Position numbers and translations under genes: made by a program
Shown: positions 22,559-36,033 of the stretch, piece after piece
Layout: every line of letters begins with the position of its first letter
Position numbering within the stretch: position 1 is the stretch's first letter
Notes under the pieces: model-generated
Database searches by the model: none
What the model was told of the DNA's origin: nothing
What the model saw: the letters and a program-made list of their open reading frames with translations, nothing else
Assembly: GCA_964017145.1 (NCBI GenBank)
Contig: OZ024845.1
Span: 62,001 to 126,000 of the forward strand
Length of the DNA: 64,000 bases
Direction of reading: 5' to 3'
DNA from: Agrocybe praecox
Taxonomy: Eukaryota; Basidiomycota; Agaricomycetes; Agaricales; Agrocybaceae

Positions 22559-25500
22559 ACAAAACTAAATCATAAGTAACCTGTACGTGAATTGTATTTG
22601 TAAACGTACACCCCCTATCTAGTATCTCTGATGCACAACAAAGATGTTAACTTCACATAAATTACCCCCAGTGGTAAACTCTCTTTTTCACCCCGTTTTT
22701 TAACAATAATTAATCTTACCTTTCAGCCTCTGTCCGACATCATGTCGGATGGAATACATCCGTAATTCTAGCCCAGAAAGGGTTCACTCATTCATAAACT
22801 AATCTACTTGAACCTTAATTATTTTCTATAAAGAACATATCGAAGCCCTGATATCTCACGGGAAAGCGTGCTTACATATGCATAAGCGCGCAGTAGCCTC
22901 GTGTTTCGATGTCAAAAAATGTCGCGACTCTTATATTCTCCCACGAACAATTATGCTACCACACTCTCGGCTATCTTCAAAGTTCAATCAAAACTTTATT
23001 TATGATCTCATGAAGTGTACATCTCATTGGTACAATGCACATGAGACAAGAGCACACATCGTCCGCGTGAATAAGTACTAGTGTTTTTGAGAAAATTCTT
23101 CTATGCAATTCTATGTTTGTCATAGATCGCCCTCTTCGGAGAAATATCATGCGAATTCATTTATTTTCAAATGGTTGTGTGGGTTCTCGGAAGTAATCAT
23201 GCTTTCCAAATTCCCATCAAACGCGGCCATCGTCTTAGATCCCGGCTTAGGACTTCTCGAACCACTTCAGAAGCAGGAATCATGCCCGACGGCCACGAAT
23301 CATCGCCGAACGTCGTAAAACGTGCCCTATTTTTGTTCCCACAGTCCGTGAAAGTGTGTTGCGTCCCATGCCTCCCGAATCCATCAGAACTCCAGGAACA
23401 CCTTCCACCATCACTCTCTTTGGGGTATACACTTAGTCGCTCAAGTCTTATTTCTTTGACATTACCATCCTTGGCAAGTTCTACTCCGAGGGACACCCCT
23501 CATTCGTCACTGACTCCCTCTAAATTATCAAAGTTATTGACATTAGTCATGACTACCCCTGCTTACATATGTTCGTAAAACCGTGATATGCGCAAGTTAT
23601 TTAGCGGGGAAGTGGACCGTCCCGTGATAATATACCAGGACTTCTAGAGCGTTCTCTCATATGTACTTGCACCTCTTACCTCAATACGACTTCGTGGGCC
23701 CATAATACCGACAAGGCTTACTCCATTCACCCTGTCATGCGTTCGACTGGAACTGTTATTTATAGTTCAGATAAGATTGTGTGAGTTGTAGGTGATTTGA
23801 TTATCTTAATTAAATGGATTCATCTACCCAAGGAAGGACTTTCATATCTCAAAGAATGATGCATACCTTTGCAGACCACAGTACTTTCTCATTAAAAAAG
23901 TACGCCCACCCCCAAAAACAGGAACCATCGTGTTTAAGACAGCAAGTCCTCTAAGGCCGTCCCATGATAACACTACTCTCGGCATCCAACACCTGACCCG
24001 GAGGAGTGGCGTCGTTTGTCTGACCTAGGCTCGATTCATGCGCTCCGTCAACTTTCTGATTTCCCGGCGTCAATCTTTTGGCTCACAATAATAAGAAAGT
24101 GAGCCCCTCGGTACACATCGTGTCAACCACTATTACGTATCCTGTCCCTCGTGCGAAGGAATATAAGCACTGTGTGATTGAAACATCATGATATATTCGT
24201 ATCCAAGGACCTTGGCAGTTGCGCATCCATCCAAAAACAACAAAGACAATAAAAAATCGAGGCATGCTAGGTGATACAGTTACCATGGAAAATACACCGC
24301 ATGAGAAGTTGTATGTCGGAGCTGTCACTTCGATTGGGTTTACTCTTCCATGGTCATCGTCAAATTTGAACTAGTCTGACCCTTAGAGGGAATCAAGACG
24401 AGGAGATCAGAAGCTAATTATTTCAGTTTAGTTGGCGGTCGTTGTTCTGTGCGACATTGGGACAGGCCATCCCAGGGTATAGAAGGAAAAAACGTTTTGG
24501 TCGCTGTTAAACGCGCATTCCACGGTGAAATGCTCGGGCCATGCGTTAAACGTGAGGCAAAACAAGTCGTGATGATGATGGTACGTACTATATCAATACC
24601 TACATCTTGAAGGTCAATTGAGGCACTCTCTCGAAGTCCTAGGAATGTTAAACATAGAATAGCCCAGAAGCTCACAGTCATGTGGGAGGAAGATTATACA
24701 CTGGTCGCATCTGTCATAACGAGAGCCTTTACCTGCTCTGACCGTCCTGAGTCTTGATCCCTGGCCCATAATGCTTTAATAATGAGAAGTATGCTCACTT
24801 CAAGCGCCTACGGTCCAGATAAACTGTAGCTCCCAAAGAATTATCATGAATTTACATCCTGTGACAATTTTCATTAACATGTTAATGATGAACGTCGTTA
24901 GTTCATGGCCTAAGGAATATCGGTCACATCCTTATGAAAGTTAATAAATGATCCGGAGACTGACTGAACCAAGCGCTAGCGCCGGTGGTCCACTACGATA
25001 CGTCCTCCGAAGAAAAAAAAAACGTCTAGACTTTCTAGGTTGTAATTCCCACATAAGCCTAGCTATCGTGCCCAGATCATGGAAATTTTATGCATGGATC
25101 CCCGGTCCTATCAGGCGTACCCAATCATTCTGACTCCCGAACGTGAACCATCATCTATATTTCACAACCACACAAATTCTCAGTCGAAACCGGATCTATT
25201 ACCCGTGTTTATTCCCCCCTGCGAATGCGTGAATATGTAGTCTCCTCGGGACTTTTTATAAAGGTATAAACACTTGAGCTAAGGGACGACAGCTGATTAA
25301 AGTTTGTTTCTTTATCATAACTCTTTCAACTTTCAATGAACGCTTATAAATTCACTCCGCTAATCATGGGTATATCTTGCGACATGGTTATTCTATAGTA
25401 CTTCCACAGCGACTCTGTGCTCACGCTCCCCGGTGGCCCAATATCCAATTCTCCTCAACTTATGTGTTCCGTGCCCTTGTTCCGTATTTAGATATGTGCT

Positions 25501-26184
25501 ACTATGCGATGCCACAGACGTCGTGCGACTGGGCGGCGTAAAATAGGACAAACGGATCTCATCCATGAATTATATATATTTCTCCTATCCTCCGAGGCCA
25601 GATATGCGCGCTCGCTCATATTACCTCTCGTGGCGTCATAGATAATATATTCTCCGAACTGTAAAATGGAAGGCGACATTCGAGCGTCCCAGAGTCTCCC
25701 GGGCACGTATATAATTCTTATCTGCATGTGACGATAAGATTCACGGAGTACCAAATCTCTGGTTCGTAGCTGTCCAACACAGAATGGAAACTTGAAAACG
25801 AGGTAACGGAGAGTTCGTACCGATCCCTTATTCCATCTGATCAACACTCGGTGCCTTTCGGTCTGCACGAGACTCTACGAGACTTGATTATTAACATTGA
25901 ATGATAATCATAGATTTAAGTTACCAAAACTCCTTTGAATTCCACAAGGTATCATGCACGGTACTGAAGTCTACTTGATTTGTATGTTACTTGTTCTTGA
26001 CCAATAAATGCGGGCCGAGCAATGTTTTTATCCGTACTATCCACCAAATTGGACAACTACCCCGGAATCGGCATCAATTACGTCCATATCGAGCTGTGCC
26101 GCCGGCTAGTCAGTCATGCAGGAGTGGCTGCTACGACACTGCCACAGTTCTGCACAACGCTGGTCGTAACCATCATCGACGACC
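22559..26184. other. Gene-free or degenerate region
   Basis: No convincing gene is present. 23171-23578 (plus strand) is an open frame of 135 codons with Ser/Pro-rich, low-information sequence. 25488-25868 (minus strand) is another of 126 codons that I do not recognise. Both may be fragments of old repeats. 26022-26270 is open in a frame other than the F-box-like gene's and is most simply its leader. Confidence 0.4.
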
Positions 26185-27446
26185 ATGAACAGACGAAATA
26201 TCCTCGCGAGATCTGTCCGTCTACCCATGGATCCTACCCCGACTATTGTCGCGCCACAAAACTCCGCAAAGTAAGCAGCATGTCCTTGGTTCTTTGCAAT
26301 TGCCCTTTATCGATGAAATAAATTGTATTTAGGGAGACCGAGGAAAGTCCAGCCACTGTGCTGCCCGAGAATTTGTGGATTAGACTTCCAGTGGAGCTTA
26401 TACGAGAAATACTACTCTTCCTCGCGGAATCGAGCTTGAGGAAAGCCAGGGAATTGCGACTCGTTTGCAGCGACGTGAACATTTTGGTTTTACCTGTTTT
26501 ATTCCGCCACGTTTATCTGGTTAACTATGACCAAGTTTTCTATCTTGCATCTACTCTTCTTCCAAAGCGCAGAGACTACGAAATTCCAGCTCTAAAATCC
26601 AAACTTCACGTTTTACCACGGAATCTATCAAGTTACAGTGTACAAACCTGGGCGTTCATAATCAACGAACGACGACCATCAATTGACACAGCTTTATCCA
26701 GCATCGCTCCTGTTTTTGTAGGCCTATCAAAGCTTGCTATTACGGGCCAAAATCTATCTTCCAACGCATTTTGGCTTCGTGAACACGCCATTCATCCTAC
26801 TGTCATGCTGCTCGTCCATTTTGGCAGTCCACATCTGGTCAACTTTTATGATCCCGTATTCGAGCGTGTAACGCACCTATACACATCCATAACGCACGGC
26901 CACCGCTACTCAACCATAAAGGACATACCGCGCCTTACCCACCTCGCAGTCGGCAGTCGTGCAAATCTTCCTGACGCGACTGCTCGAAATCTCTCAAAAT
27001 CCTTATTACAAATACTCAAAACATGCGAGAATCTCGTGTTAATCGTGTTTATGTTGGAATTCCCCAATGACGTCTATGACGACAGGATATACTGGAAGTG
27101 GAAGTTTTGGTTGTTGAAGTGTTTGCAAGACAAACGCTTTATCCTCTGCGCTGACTTCCGTCCACCGCGCATGGAGTGGAGCAATATCGTGAACGATAGA
27201 CCGACGCTTTGGGATCGTGCCCTTATTTGGAGAAATAATGAAGAATCGGCACCGGTGAACGAGAGGGTCAGAATTCGCGAAGAACAATTCAGAGAATCTT
27301 TAAAATTAAAGTCCACGTTCCCACCTGTTCGGCCTCGGAAGGAGGAGGAATGGGAAATTGACCTCGTTCAGCGGGATACCTTCAACGTGCGCACTGAGGA
27401 CCCCGACCTTCAAGACCTTCCAGGGTTTGTGTCGGCGTTTGGATGA
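26185..27446 (+). CDS. F-box-like protein
   Basis: Two exons (26185-26270, 26333-27446) give 399 residues from ATG 26185, or 385 from the better-placed ATG 26227 (CTACCCATGG). The 62-bp intron has GTAAGC and TTTAG ends and preserves frame. This supplies the start codon that the main open frame lacks. The N-terminus carries an F-box-like motif (NLWIRLPVELIREILLFLAE) followed by LRKARELRLVCSDVNILVLP and LFRHVYL, the usual layout of the large basidiomycete F-box-like family. The rest has no recognisable repeats and probably forms the substrate-recognition half. By analogy it may bind Skp1 and select targets for SCF ubiquitin ligase; the substrate is unknown. Confidence 0.75.
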
Positions 27447-29590
27447 CCTTATTTTTAGAATAATGTAGCTAATACTTTCTTGGTCTTCGCGCTTTCCATC
27501 GCTGTGGCTACGCTTGTTCAATTGATTTTTCTTTTTTGTGCGGACTACCGCCTATACCAAGGATATTAGTGTCCAATTCATCAGCTTGTGATTCTAATTC
27601 GTACCCTGGAAGATGCCAATATGATGCGAAGCGTTCAAGTGGTAAGTAAATACATATTCTATTCAGGGAATTCATTACATGGACCACCCCACGTATATAC
27701 GCATTCTTCTATAGACCTCACAAATACCAGCGCCAGCTCTATGGTACCTTTCATAATGATAATATATGCGTTTTGGATGTCCCTTTGTTTCCTTAATCTA
27801 AATTAAGCACGAGGATTAATCTGGGGAAGGCGTGGTTATTGACCTGAATCCGGCTGTGTCAGTCCTGGAGGCAAAGCACTAAAAATAGTACGCCATCCTC
27901 AACGTAGGCGGTACAGCTCAACGTCGCCCAAGAAACTAGGGTGCTACTGCCTCTGACATTTAGCAAGATCTCCGGGTAGGTCCACCATTATGTCGAAGTG
28001 GAATTGTAATTGTATATCTAGTTCTACCAGGACGGTGGATGTCGCTGAAGATGTCAATATTCGAAGGTCCATAATGAAGCAGGTAAGTACCCTGTTTCGG
28101 TTCAACTGGATAGAGCTAGAAATCTAAGATACTGGGGGGTCCTAGAGTCCTTTTTCTATCTCACAGATATAAGATGCTTTGTATCTGCGTTAATATTGGT
28201 ACTACCCAAAGAATAAATGAGGGATTTCGGAACACTAACATATAAAATCTCTCCCTAGACATATTCAATAGCCTTTTGTTGCACAAACACACTTCGGCGT
28301 CAGTAGTGGAAGAATTCGACGTTCAACGGCTACACACCGTATGATCACATACTAATGACTCGTTTATGAAACCGTAATGGGTACATATATAAACACCGTT
28401 CAGATGTGTATTTACTCGTGGGAGACGCGCACGAAGAGGTACAGACAGGCACGGGAATTATTCCCATTTTTCTCACTGGTGTACAAGGGACAAAAGTCGC
28501 TAAATATTTCGGATGATACGGACCTGGTGTTGGGATATTTTTTATATCATTGAATGAGTACACAAGGTGTATTTATATCCTTCTTTATTGTTCTCGTTTG
28601 ACGCGGTGGTAATTTACAAGCGGTATTTTAAGTCTCGATGAAATAGGAATTGTTTGTGAGAGTTCAGGTTCTGGAAACTTAAAAGAAGAAGAAGTGTAAG
28701 TTGTGGTCAAACTGTCGGGTCTGCTTTTCGGTAACGAATTAATTCCCGTTTTCTGTGAGAGATTTGTGGATATAACTGTAATGATAAAGAGTTCTTATGA
28801 CCATGTTACTTTATACAAGGCTTGAGCTTGAGGCAGAGTCGTGATGAAACCCGTTTTTTTTTAAAAAAGTCAACACCAAGGGCATCATAAGCCCAGGCGT
28901 GGAAAAGACAGTTCAAGTTTTACTACGATTTCTTAAATTCCAACATTATATCAGTACCCAGTGAGATTTGAAGTACGTAGAAGTTATGCATTCTCGAAGA
29001 GTAAAGATGTCGATCACGGAAAATCAGGCAAAGAATACATGAGGGATGTCAAGGATGTTCAATGGACGTTGAACCAACGTTGAACACTGAATGTTGAACG
29101 TTTGAACATCAATTCTCATCCTTACTATAGGGTGTATATTTCGACGAAATAGGTGTTGTTCTAGTGGGACGACAGGGGAATTTGGCTGAATCCGCAAGAT
29201 GTCCAGTTCTATCATTATGTCTTAGCAACAATCTAAGAAATTCGCGAGAATTTAGGTTTGCAGAACGTTCAATATTCACACAGCAAACCAACGGTAAACA
29301 TTTGTCACGCCGCGGATTGTGCCGTCCGGTGAATAAACTGCCATGAGTAAATTTAACACTTATTGGCGCCCACTTGATTATTACTGACACCCACTGCTAA
29401 AGCCTTATGGGTGCAGGTTAAGAATTCATTCTTTTGAAAAATGGAAGATAAAAGCATATGAACTTATTTTGTCAGAAGACTTTTACTATTTACTCAGAAT
29501 TTAAATGCTAGCAGAGAGTTAACGACGAAATACTCGAACATGACTACCGAAATCAGCGCGGACTTCTTTTACACCGTCGGCGACTGACTA
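27447..29590. other. Intergenic between two F-box-like loci
   Basis: No gene is recognised. Around 29045-29110 there is a local cluster of GTTGAAC/GTTCAA motifs that can fold back on itself. The rest shows only short chance frames. Confidence 0.5.
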
Positions 29591-31169
29591 ATGGCCGCCA
29601 TCGAAGGCCCTATGAGCGCACCAAGCTTACTGCTTCACCAAAATTGGGTCTTGGCATGAGTTCCGCAGGACATATGGCGCATAATTTTCGGAATGTGCGT
29701 TGAAGACGTCATCATTGAAAAGTCTTTCTACACTCCCACATACTCCGCGGAAGTTGCCCCCCTCCTCCTCTGCCAGATTTGTTCGACATGGCGAAACCTT
29801 GCAACTTCCTACCCGGAACTATGGACCCATATCTCATTGGAAGTGGATCCCGACGACATATCCATACCAGACAAAAATATCATCGATATTTTTCTTCAGC
29901 GCTCACAAGGCCAACCAATGGCCCTATCAATAACCAAAAGGACCGACTCAGAACAATCAGAGGTCGAGCTTTCGGAGTTGGAGCAGTCGGATTGGTTCTT
30001 GGACCCGTTTGAACCGTCCCTCAAAGAAGTAATAAGAGCCATGCTCAAGGCTGCAGCCCGCGCGAAAGATCTGGCGTTGTCGATTAGTATCTTGGAACCG
30101 ATTTTCCTATCATCGGACCCCTTATATTTTGCTGACTTCAACAATTCCGTGCAAGCCCCCAATGAATGCCATGCCAAACGCCTCGAACTTGTTGGACTAA
30201 TAAATGACCACGGCTTCGGATACGCGGCTATCTCGCGAGCCAACTGGCCCAACCTCGAGGAGTTGAACATTCGGGCCAAAGATATTACATTCTTGTATAT
30301 CCTGACCATTCCGTTCGGCCAATTGACGGAAATTAGCTTGAACTGCTCAGATAGCATGGTCATTTCGGATATTCTCGATATCGTCTCTTTCGCCACAAGT
30401 CTCGTCAGATTTACTGCTGTCGGGCTCAGGCGCACCGACAATCCACTACCTGCCAGCAGGGCTGAAGACCCAATCAAATTACAGCATCTTCGACATCTTC
30501 ACCTCGAAAACATAGGTCATGACTTCATGGGCTCTAGTACTGATGATAAATTCCTATTCACACTCACAACTCACAACTGTCCTAGAATATCTCGAGACTC
30601 CGTCACTCCAATCACTAGCTCTGATAGAAGACTACGGGTGCGCGGTCAAAATCTTCTCCTCTTTCCTTGCTCGTTCCGAATGCAAGATTGAGGAATTCAC
30701 ATGGAAATCCTGGAACGTGACGGAGAAACAGAAAATCAGGTGTCTTCGGGCAATGCCACATATAAAGATTCTCAAATTTCCCAGAATAGTTAACGAGGAT
30801 GAGCCTGCAGATATGGAGGACTCCTGGTTGACTGAGGTCTTCTTCGAGGCGTTGAAGAAGTGGGATAGCTCAAATAGCCGGTTCAACATGTTACCCCAGT
30901 TGGAGTACCTTGAGCTCGGATATACGGAGCTATTAGTGAGGGAGGATTCAACACCATGTCCCGATGCAATCCAAATGCGAATGCGCCATCCATTGGGACC
31001 GGCTCATGCGCTGAAGAAGGTGGCCTTTTTCCATGTCGAAACCCTCATGCTGAACGATAGTCTCTTTACACTTCACATGCTTCGCCTCTTGATTCTGAAG
31101 CGAGATGGACTCGATATAACGTTTGATAAACTCCCTGATTACGCAGAGCACCTAATGAGTCCTGCGTAA
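29591..31169 (+). pseudogene. F-box-like protein, broken by a stop and a 7-bp duplication
   Basis: The reading begins at ATG 29591 but meets TGA at 29657-29659. It continues in the same frame with a good F-box start (VPQDIWRIIFGMCVEDV), then LLLCQICSTWRNLATSYPELW, the hallmark of basidiomycete F-box-like proteins with C-terminal leucine-rich segments (LEELNIRAKD, LRHLHLENIG). At 30565-30578 the heptamer CACAACT is present twice in tandem. Downstream the family-like sequence (VLEYLETPSLQSLALIEDYG) continues in another frame to the stop at 31169. Skipping one heptamer joins the two frames without losing residues. So there are at least two lesions. A start after the TGA (ATG 29693) would truncate the F-box. 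Recent pseudogene or sequencing error are both possible for the duplication. Confidence 0.7.
30565..30578 (+). repeat. 7-bp tandem duplication (CACAACT x2) causing a frameshift
   Basis: Two adjacent copies of CACAACT occur at exactly the point where the F-box-like reading moves from one frame to another. The extra 7 bases account for the shift. Confidence 0.75.
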
Positions 31170-31929
31170 GAGCCATATGTACTATAAGGTACGTCAACTC
31201 CATTATTGTTATTTTACCTTGCGTCTAATACAAGTAGGAGTCCTCCATACGCTCATGACAGTACCTGACCGAGTCTTATTTTAATGTTTTCAACTTTCAC
31301 CAGAGAGAGTAACAGGACTTACGGTGTACATACCTTTAGAACAGATTTAATCTCATTCATTTTCCTTCATTATGACAATTGATTTACACATTAATAGCTC
31401 TATTGCCAGCGGCCCTTTTGGAAAGTTGATAACATGGCTGAACGAAGGATCCAGATCAGCGCTCAGCGATGTATGACGCGACGCGACGCGTGTACCCCAC
31501 GTGACGTATGACTAACCAATCTGGAAATACTTTCAACCTTCAAGACGTTGCGCAGTTGCCAAGTCTTCGTTCTGTACCCGCTACTTCAACACAACCTCAA
31601 CATGCCAATCTGTGCAAATCGCACACAGCTTCAATTCCGTAATATTACAATGCCCTCAGACCTAGCTCCTCCGCTGAGCACCTCCAAAAGGGAAGATGAC
31701 GAGAGGCTGTGTCGTGCAGTGTCGAGAGTGACTCTACGGGTCCCGTCACTATACATGAGTTCATGTCGCTTGCTTGACAAACATTGCCTCTCAATCGATG
31801 CTCTACACACCGTATAAAACCGTGTCGTTATATCTGTGTTGCTTTCCACAAAGACCGCCATCCCGTTGAAGCCTTCCACCTGCTTTCTAAACCCACCGTT
31901 CAAATCCTTCGCCTCCAAGAGCTTTCGAC
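31170..31929. other. Intergenic
   Basis: No gene is recognised. The second half is probably the promoter and leader of the gene starting at 31930. Confidence 0.45.
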
Positions 31930-33848
31930 ATGTTTTCAGGTTCCACGAACGTACACATCATGGGGCAACCCAAATTCACAACCATAAACGGAGAATATAA
32001 TGTTGTCAAGAATGAAACGGCGACCCACAATATCAACTCCAACAATGTTATTGGCAATACATACACGGAGACCATTAACGACAACTCACAGACCATGAAT
32101 TGTATGTTTTCTGTTCTTTTAGATTTGGAACGTGACTTATATGCGTCGCTACTTTAGATGGACGCTCAAAATTTAAAAAAGGTCGATCTAGAAAGCAGAG
32201 TGCAGTAGTAGAAGCTCAAATACCTACTGGCGATCCTGCAGGCCTTTCAGAAACCCCGATGCTGTCTTCAAGCAATGCTCAGTCATTCATGCCATTCGGA
32301 GCCTCCTATACCCCATCTCCTTCTCACAGTTTCGCCACTTCGAGCTTCACTCATAATGGGTACACGCAGAAATTTGGAAATCAGCCTAGTAACATGTCTC
32401 TACCACTCGGTATCGAGTCTTCCCGCTTTGAAACCACCAACTGCAAGATGAAATTCGATATCAAACCTGGAGATATCGTGGGCATGGGCCCGAAGGCTGC
32501 TCAATTTTTCGAACAACTCTTGGGTGCCATAGAAGAAGAACAATTTAGTTCGTCGCAGCAAGAGTCCCTGTACACCTCACTCCCTCCTGGCATGTCTGTG
32601 TCAATGGTTCAAGGAGAGTCGGATGAGGACGGTGAGGAAGACTACGATGATGATGATGACTATGACCTTCCTGGTATGTTTGTACTCCATTTCCCATTAT
32701 CTTTCATACGCAGCTGCTGATGGGCATTGTTTCGATTTCTAGAAGGGCCATTTTCCATTAATCAGAATCAACGTCCTCCCCCGTCAATAAGCGATACAAT
32801 ATTCGGTGCAGCTGCTCTGAAAAACAATTTAACACAGCACGGCTCCAATGCGGGCAGTGTTAAATCTCACACCACCTACGCCCCTTCATGTATTTCGCCC
32901 AGTACCCTAGGGTCCTCGTCCATGGCCAGACAGCTTTATTCATCGCCTGTTGCTTCCCACAGCCACCTTGCACAGCCACCATCATCTGTTGGCGCGCAAA
33001 CACCTCTTGTTGAGGGTATGGCTGGATTGTCTCTTGAAGAAGGGGAGGGTAAACCTCGTGTTCCTGTCGCGAGTGTGACAGCGGGTGCCCGAGTACCTTC
33101 ATGGCCGGGTAAGCCTTTCTCGCCTGTTCTTCCTCCTACACATCGAATCCTCAACACTTGCTATTATTTTCTTTCAGTGCAATTCTCATCATTTACGTCA
33201 CCTCCTTCTGCACCGCCGGCCCAGGATGGAGTCTCAGGGCTTGTGAAAAACATAATTTTTGGCGCCGCATCCATGCCCGATTATAACAATTCTTCACAAC
33301 CCAACTTCAATCCCAATGTTCCTCGTATTGAAACATCCTCTTCGGTCCAGTTATTCGGTCCTCCTCCAACTTCCTTTGAGTCCACGATGGTTGAATCTCC
33401 TACCTCGTTCTTCACCCCCTCTTCTATCGCAAATTCTGTTTCACCTCGGTCGTCGACCCTGCCTGCACTGGCTTCCAATATGTCGCAATTTTCCTCCCTC
33501 TCCCGCAAGGCCACCCTGGCAGGCCTCGAAAATGTAACCATCGCACCTGGTGCACATGTCACTTCGATGACTTTCAACGGCACGTACACTGAAGTTCTCA
33601 ACAACCACCGTACGATCAACCATGGCATGTCCGGCGTCATTGCCAATAATTCGGTTAAACATGTGCACAACAATTTCAATGGAAGTGGCTACATTTCAGC
33701 AGAAAGAACTGCTGGAGAAAAGCAGCCAACGGGTGTCTCTGACGAGGATGATGGGATGGCCATGGAATGTGATGACGAGAATAGGAAGACGAGGCGCTCT
33801 AAAAAACAGGGACATATTCCAGGAAGGGGGAAGAAATGGTCCGCGTGA
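31930..33848 (+). CDS. Low-complexity orphan protein with Asn/Thr-rich ends and basic tail
   Basis: Four exons (31930-32101, 32158-32673, 32743-33108, 33178-33848) splice in phase to 574 residues. The third intron (69 bp) is a multiple of three and open, so it could be retained without breaking the frame. The N-terminus (FTTINGEYNVVKNETATHNI) and a C-terminal segment (MTFNGTYTEVLNNHRTINHG) resemble each other and look like two copies of one Asn/Thr-rich module. Between them are Ser/Pro-rich stretches and an acidic run (DEDGEEDYDDDDDYD). The C-terminus is basic (RKTRRSKKQGHIPGRGKKW), compatible with a nuclear localisation signal. I do not recognise the family; a nuclear role is only a guess. 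Confidence 0.65.
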
Positions 33849-34306
33849 TGGCGAAGAGAACCTGTGGGATCGATGGTCAGAGTGGATCAGCTTTTCCATC
33901 CCATTTTTTCATGCATAACATGACCTCAAACCACTCCGATTACGAATGAACATCGGCCCCTGAATGTGTAAAAGTTAATTCCCCTGGACATTCGCATTTT
34001 TCAAACATTCTGTGCAATTATACCAATACCTGGCTGCGTATACCCTTTCAAATTGTTCATTTTGCAGTTTTGAATTCATTTGTCGTATTTTATGGTCCAA
34101 TCATCACATAATCTTAACAGGATATATTTTTCGACTGCTTGACTCAATTTCTTTCAAGACCGACCGACGTGACTCATAACAACAATTTATTCACGAGACT
34201 CGTACAATATGAACCGACTTGCTTTTACTCGGCTTTCCTCAATAGGCCTTAAATAGCAACGTTCCCATCCATTTTATATTCTCTCAGTCCTCGCCTAGTA
34301 GCAGCG
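33849..34306. other. Intergenic, upstream region of the Fic genes
   Basis: There is no gene. The region presumably holds the 3' end of the preceding gene and the promoter of the first Fic gene. Confidence 0.45.
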
Positions 34307-36033
34307 ATGTCATATGAAACCCCTTTATTAAAGGTACGATTATCCTTGTTGTTCTATTCTGTCGCTGACGTATGTACCTTGATTGATAGGAATTACCAGA
34401 AGTCGTTTCTCTGGAAGATCGAGCGAGATGGAATGATGCTAAATCCATGGCCCCAATCCAGCGCGTGAAGCTCCTTGAAAGTATGATAGAGGAATATTAC
34501 ACCGCAGCCAGCCTCCATGCACACCCGTATTTCCTGGTTCAGCTAGGACATAACCTCATACTTGTAGGATCGGGCATGATTGCTGTTGGGTTACTTCGAA
34601 AGGTGCGTCTCGATACATTACGTTTTCTTCTATACGAGCTTACAGGTCTTGAAACATAACATAGGCACAAGATATTCTCGCCAGAATGGGTATTACGGAT
34701 GCTGCTTTGGATGAGACGATTGTGGAGCAATATGATGTTTTCGATCAGAGGACGAGGGAGGTCTTGGAACCATCTGACGAGTCGCGTAAGTCGCCATGTC
34801 CACTCATTCCGGTTTCCCTTTGACCTTGAAAGCTTGATCGCTGACGTTGTAGTGGGATCGTGCAGCCAGCGCTAACCGGCTCTGGAAGCCAACGCGAGAG
34901 CATAAATTCCCCATAACCTTTCCCGTTCTTCCAACAAATGCTGAATTCATCAAGGCACAATGGGATGCTCGAAAGGAGGAAGAAAAGGTATCCCTATTCT
35001 CAATCTATCTGAACCAGCTTGCCCTAGATACAAATCAGCTCGACGGCGTATTCTTAGTTGATGACGAGGTGGGTACGACATCGTACAACATTTTGTATAG
35101 GTTTGTCATATTGATGACCATCCAACTCTAGTCAGCAATAAACATCGTTCAACGTGGGATACCGGAAGGGAAAATAGACGTTTTGCCTGGGAGTGAAGTA
35201 AAGGACACCGAAACGATCAGAGCAGTGATGCAGGATATCATTTCGGTGCGCTCTTTCTGGAAAAATGAATGAGCTCCCCCCTGACTCAGACTAAATAATG
35301 TAGGCATACGACCTACTCCTTCCTCTCGCCGATAACCCCCAAAACCTCACACCTTCCGCTGTCTGCAAAATCCACGCTCGCATTATGAACACATGTCGCT
35401 ATATCGGCAACCAGTATACACCACCTGGAAGGACGCGTAAAGAGACGCAGAAGACGGTCGCGGTCATGAGTGGATACAATCTGGAATGCTGTCCGTTTCC
35501 AGAGGTGGATAGGGAACTTGAGTACATTTGCAATATGAGCAAAGTGTGTTATTCTATTTATTTTTCTGAGATTTCCCGATAAGCTTACTAACGCAAGGAG
35601 TAGCAATGGATTAGAACATGGCGTAATCCGTTCGCGACAGCCAGCTGGGTCTACCTAATATTTACTGACTGTCAGCCTTTCGATGTGGGTCCAAGGTTCG
35701 ATGTAACTCATAGTTGTGTTTTTGCTAATTATTTCCATTTCATATGATCTATAGGCCGGCAATGGAAGAGTAGCTCGCCTCCTTGCATCTATACCTCTCA
35801 TAAAATACGGATACCCTCCCATATCTATCGGTGTACACCAGTCGATAGAGTGCTCTAATGGACTACGCAAGGTACGCCACCCAAGTCTCGGTGCTATTTA
35901 TATCTTTTTCACTGTACTTATGATGTAGGCACGAACCGGAAACCATACAGCTTTGATTAATCTGATGGTAGAAGGGATTCAGGAGACCTTGGAATTTGCG
36001 CAGGATACTATCGATAGCGGTCGAAGCACATAA
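34307..36033 (+). CDS. Fic-domain protein, copy 1 (active-site motif degenerate)
   Basis: Nine exons (34307-34333, 34390-34602, 34665-34785, 34866-35068, 35132-35245, 35304-35543, 35604-35684, 35755-35871, 35929-36033) give 406 residues. Fic enzymes transfer AMP (or other phosphate-linked groups) to protein side chains using HPFx[D/E]GN[G/K]R. Here residues 330-338 read QPFDAGNGR: the catalytic His is Gln and the metal-binding acidic residue is Ala, while GNGRVARL is kept. The preceding helix (WRNPFATASWVYLIF) and the N-terminal half match the downstream copy closely. The fourth exon is best joined at the AG at 34864-34865. The AG 13 bases earlier would give sequence more like copy 2 but breaks the frame. 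The protein is probably unable to AMPylate in the usual way. It may be a pseudoenzyme regulator or a decaying duplicate. Confidence 0.85.

Noticed and set aside
26022..26321. 99-codon open frame before the F-box-like gene as a separate gene
   Set aside because: The splice site at 26271 belongs to the F-box-like gene in another frame, and no family features are visible; most likely leader sequence, though an upstream open frame is possible.
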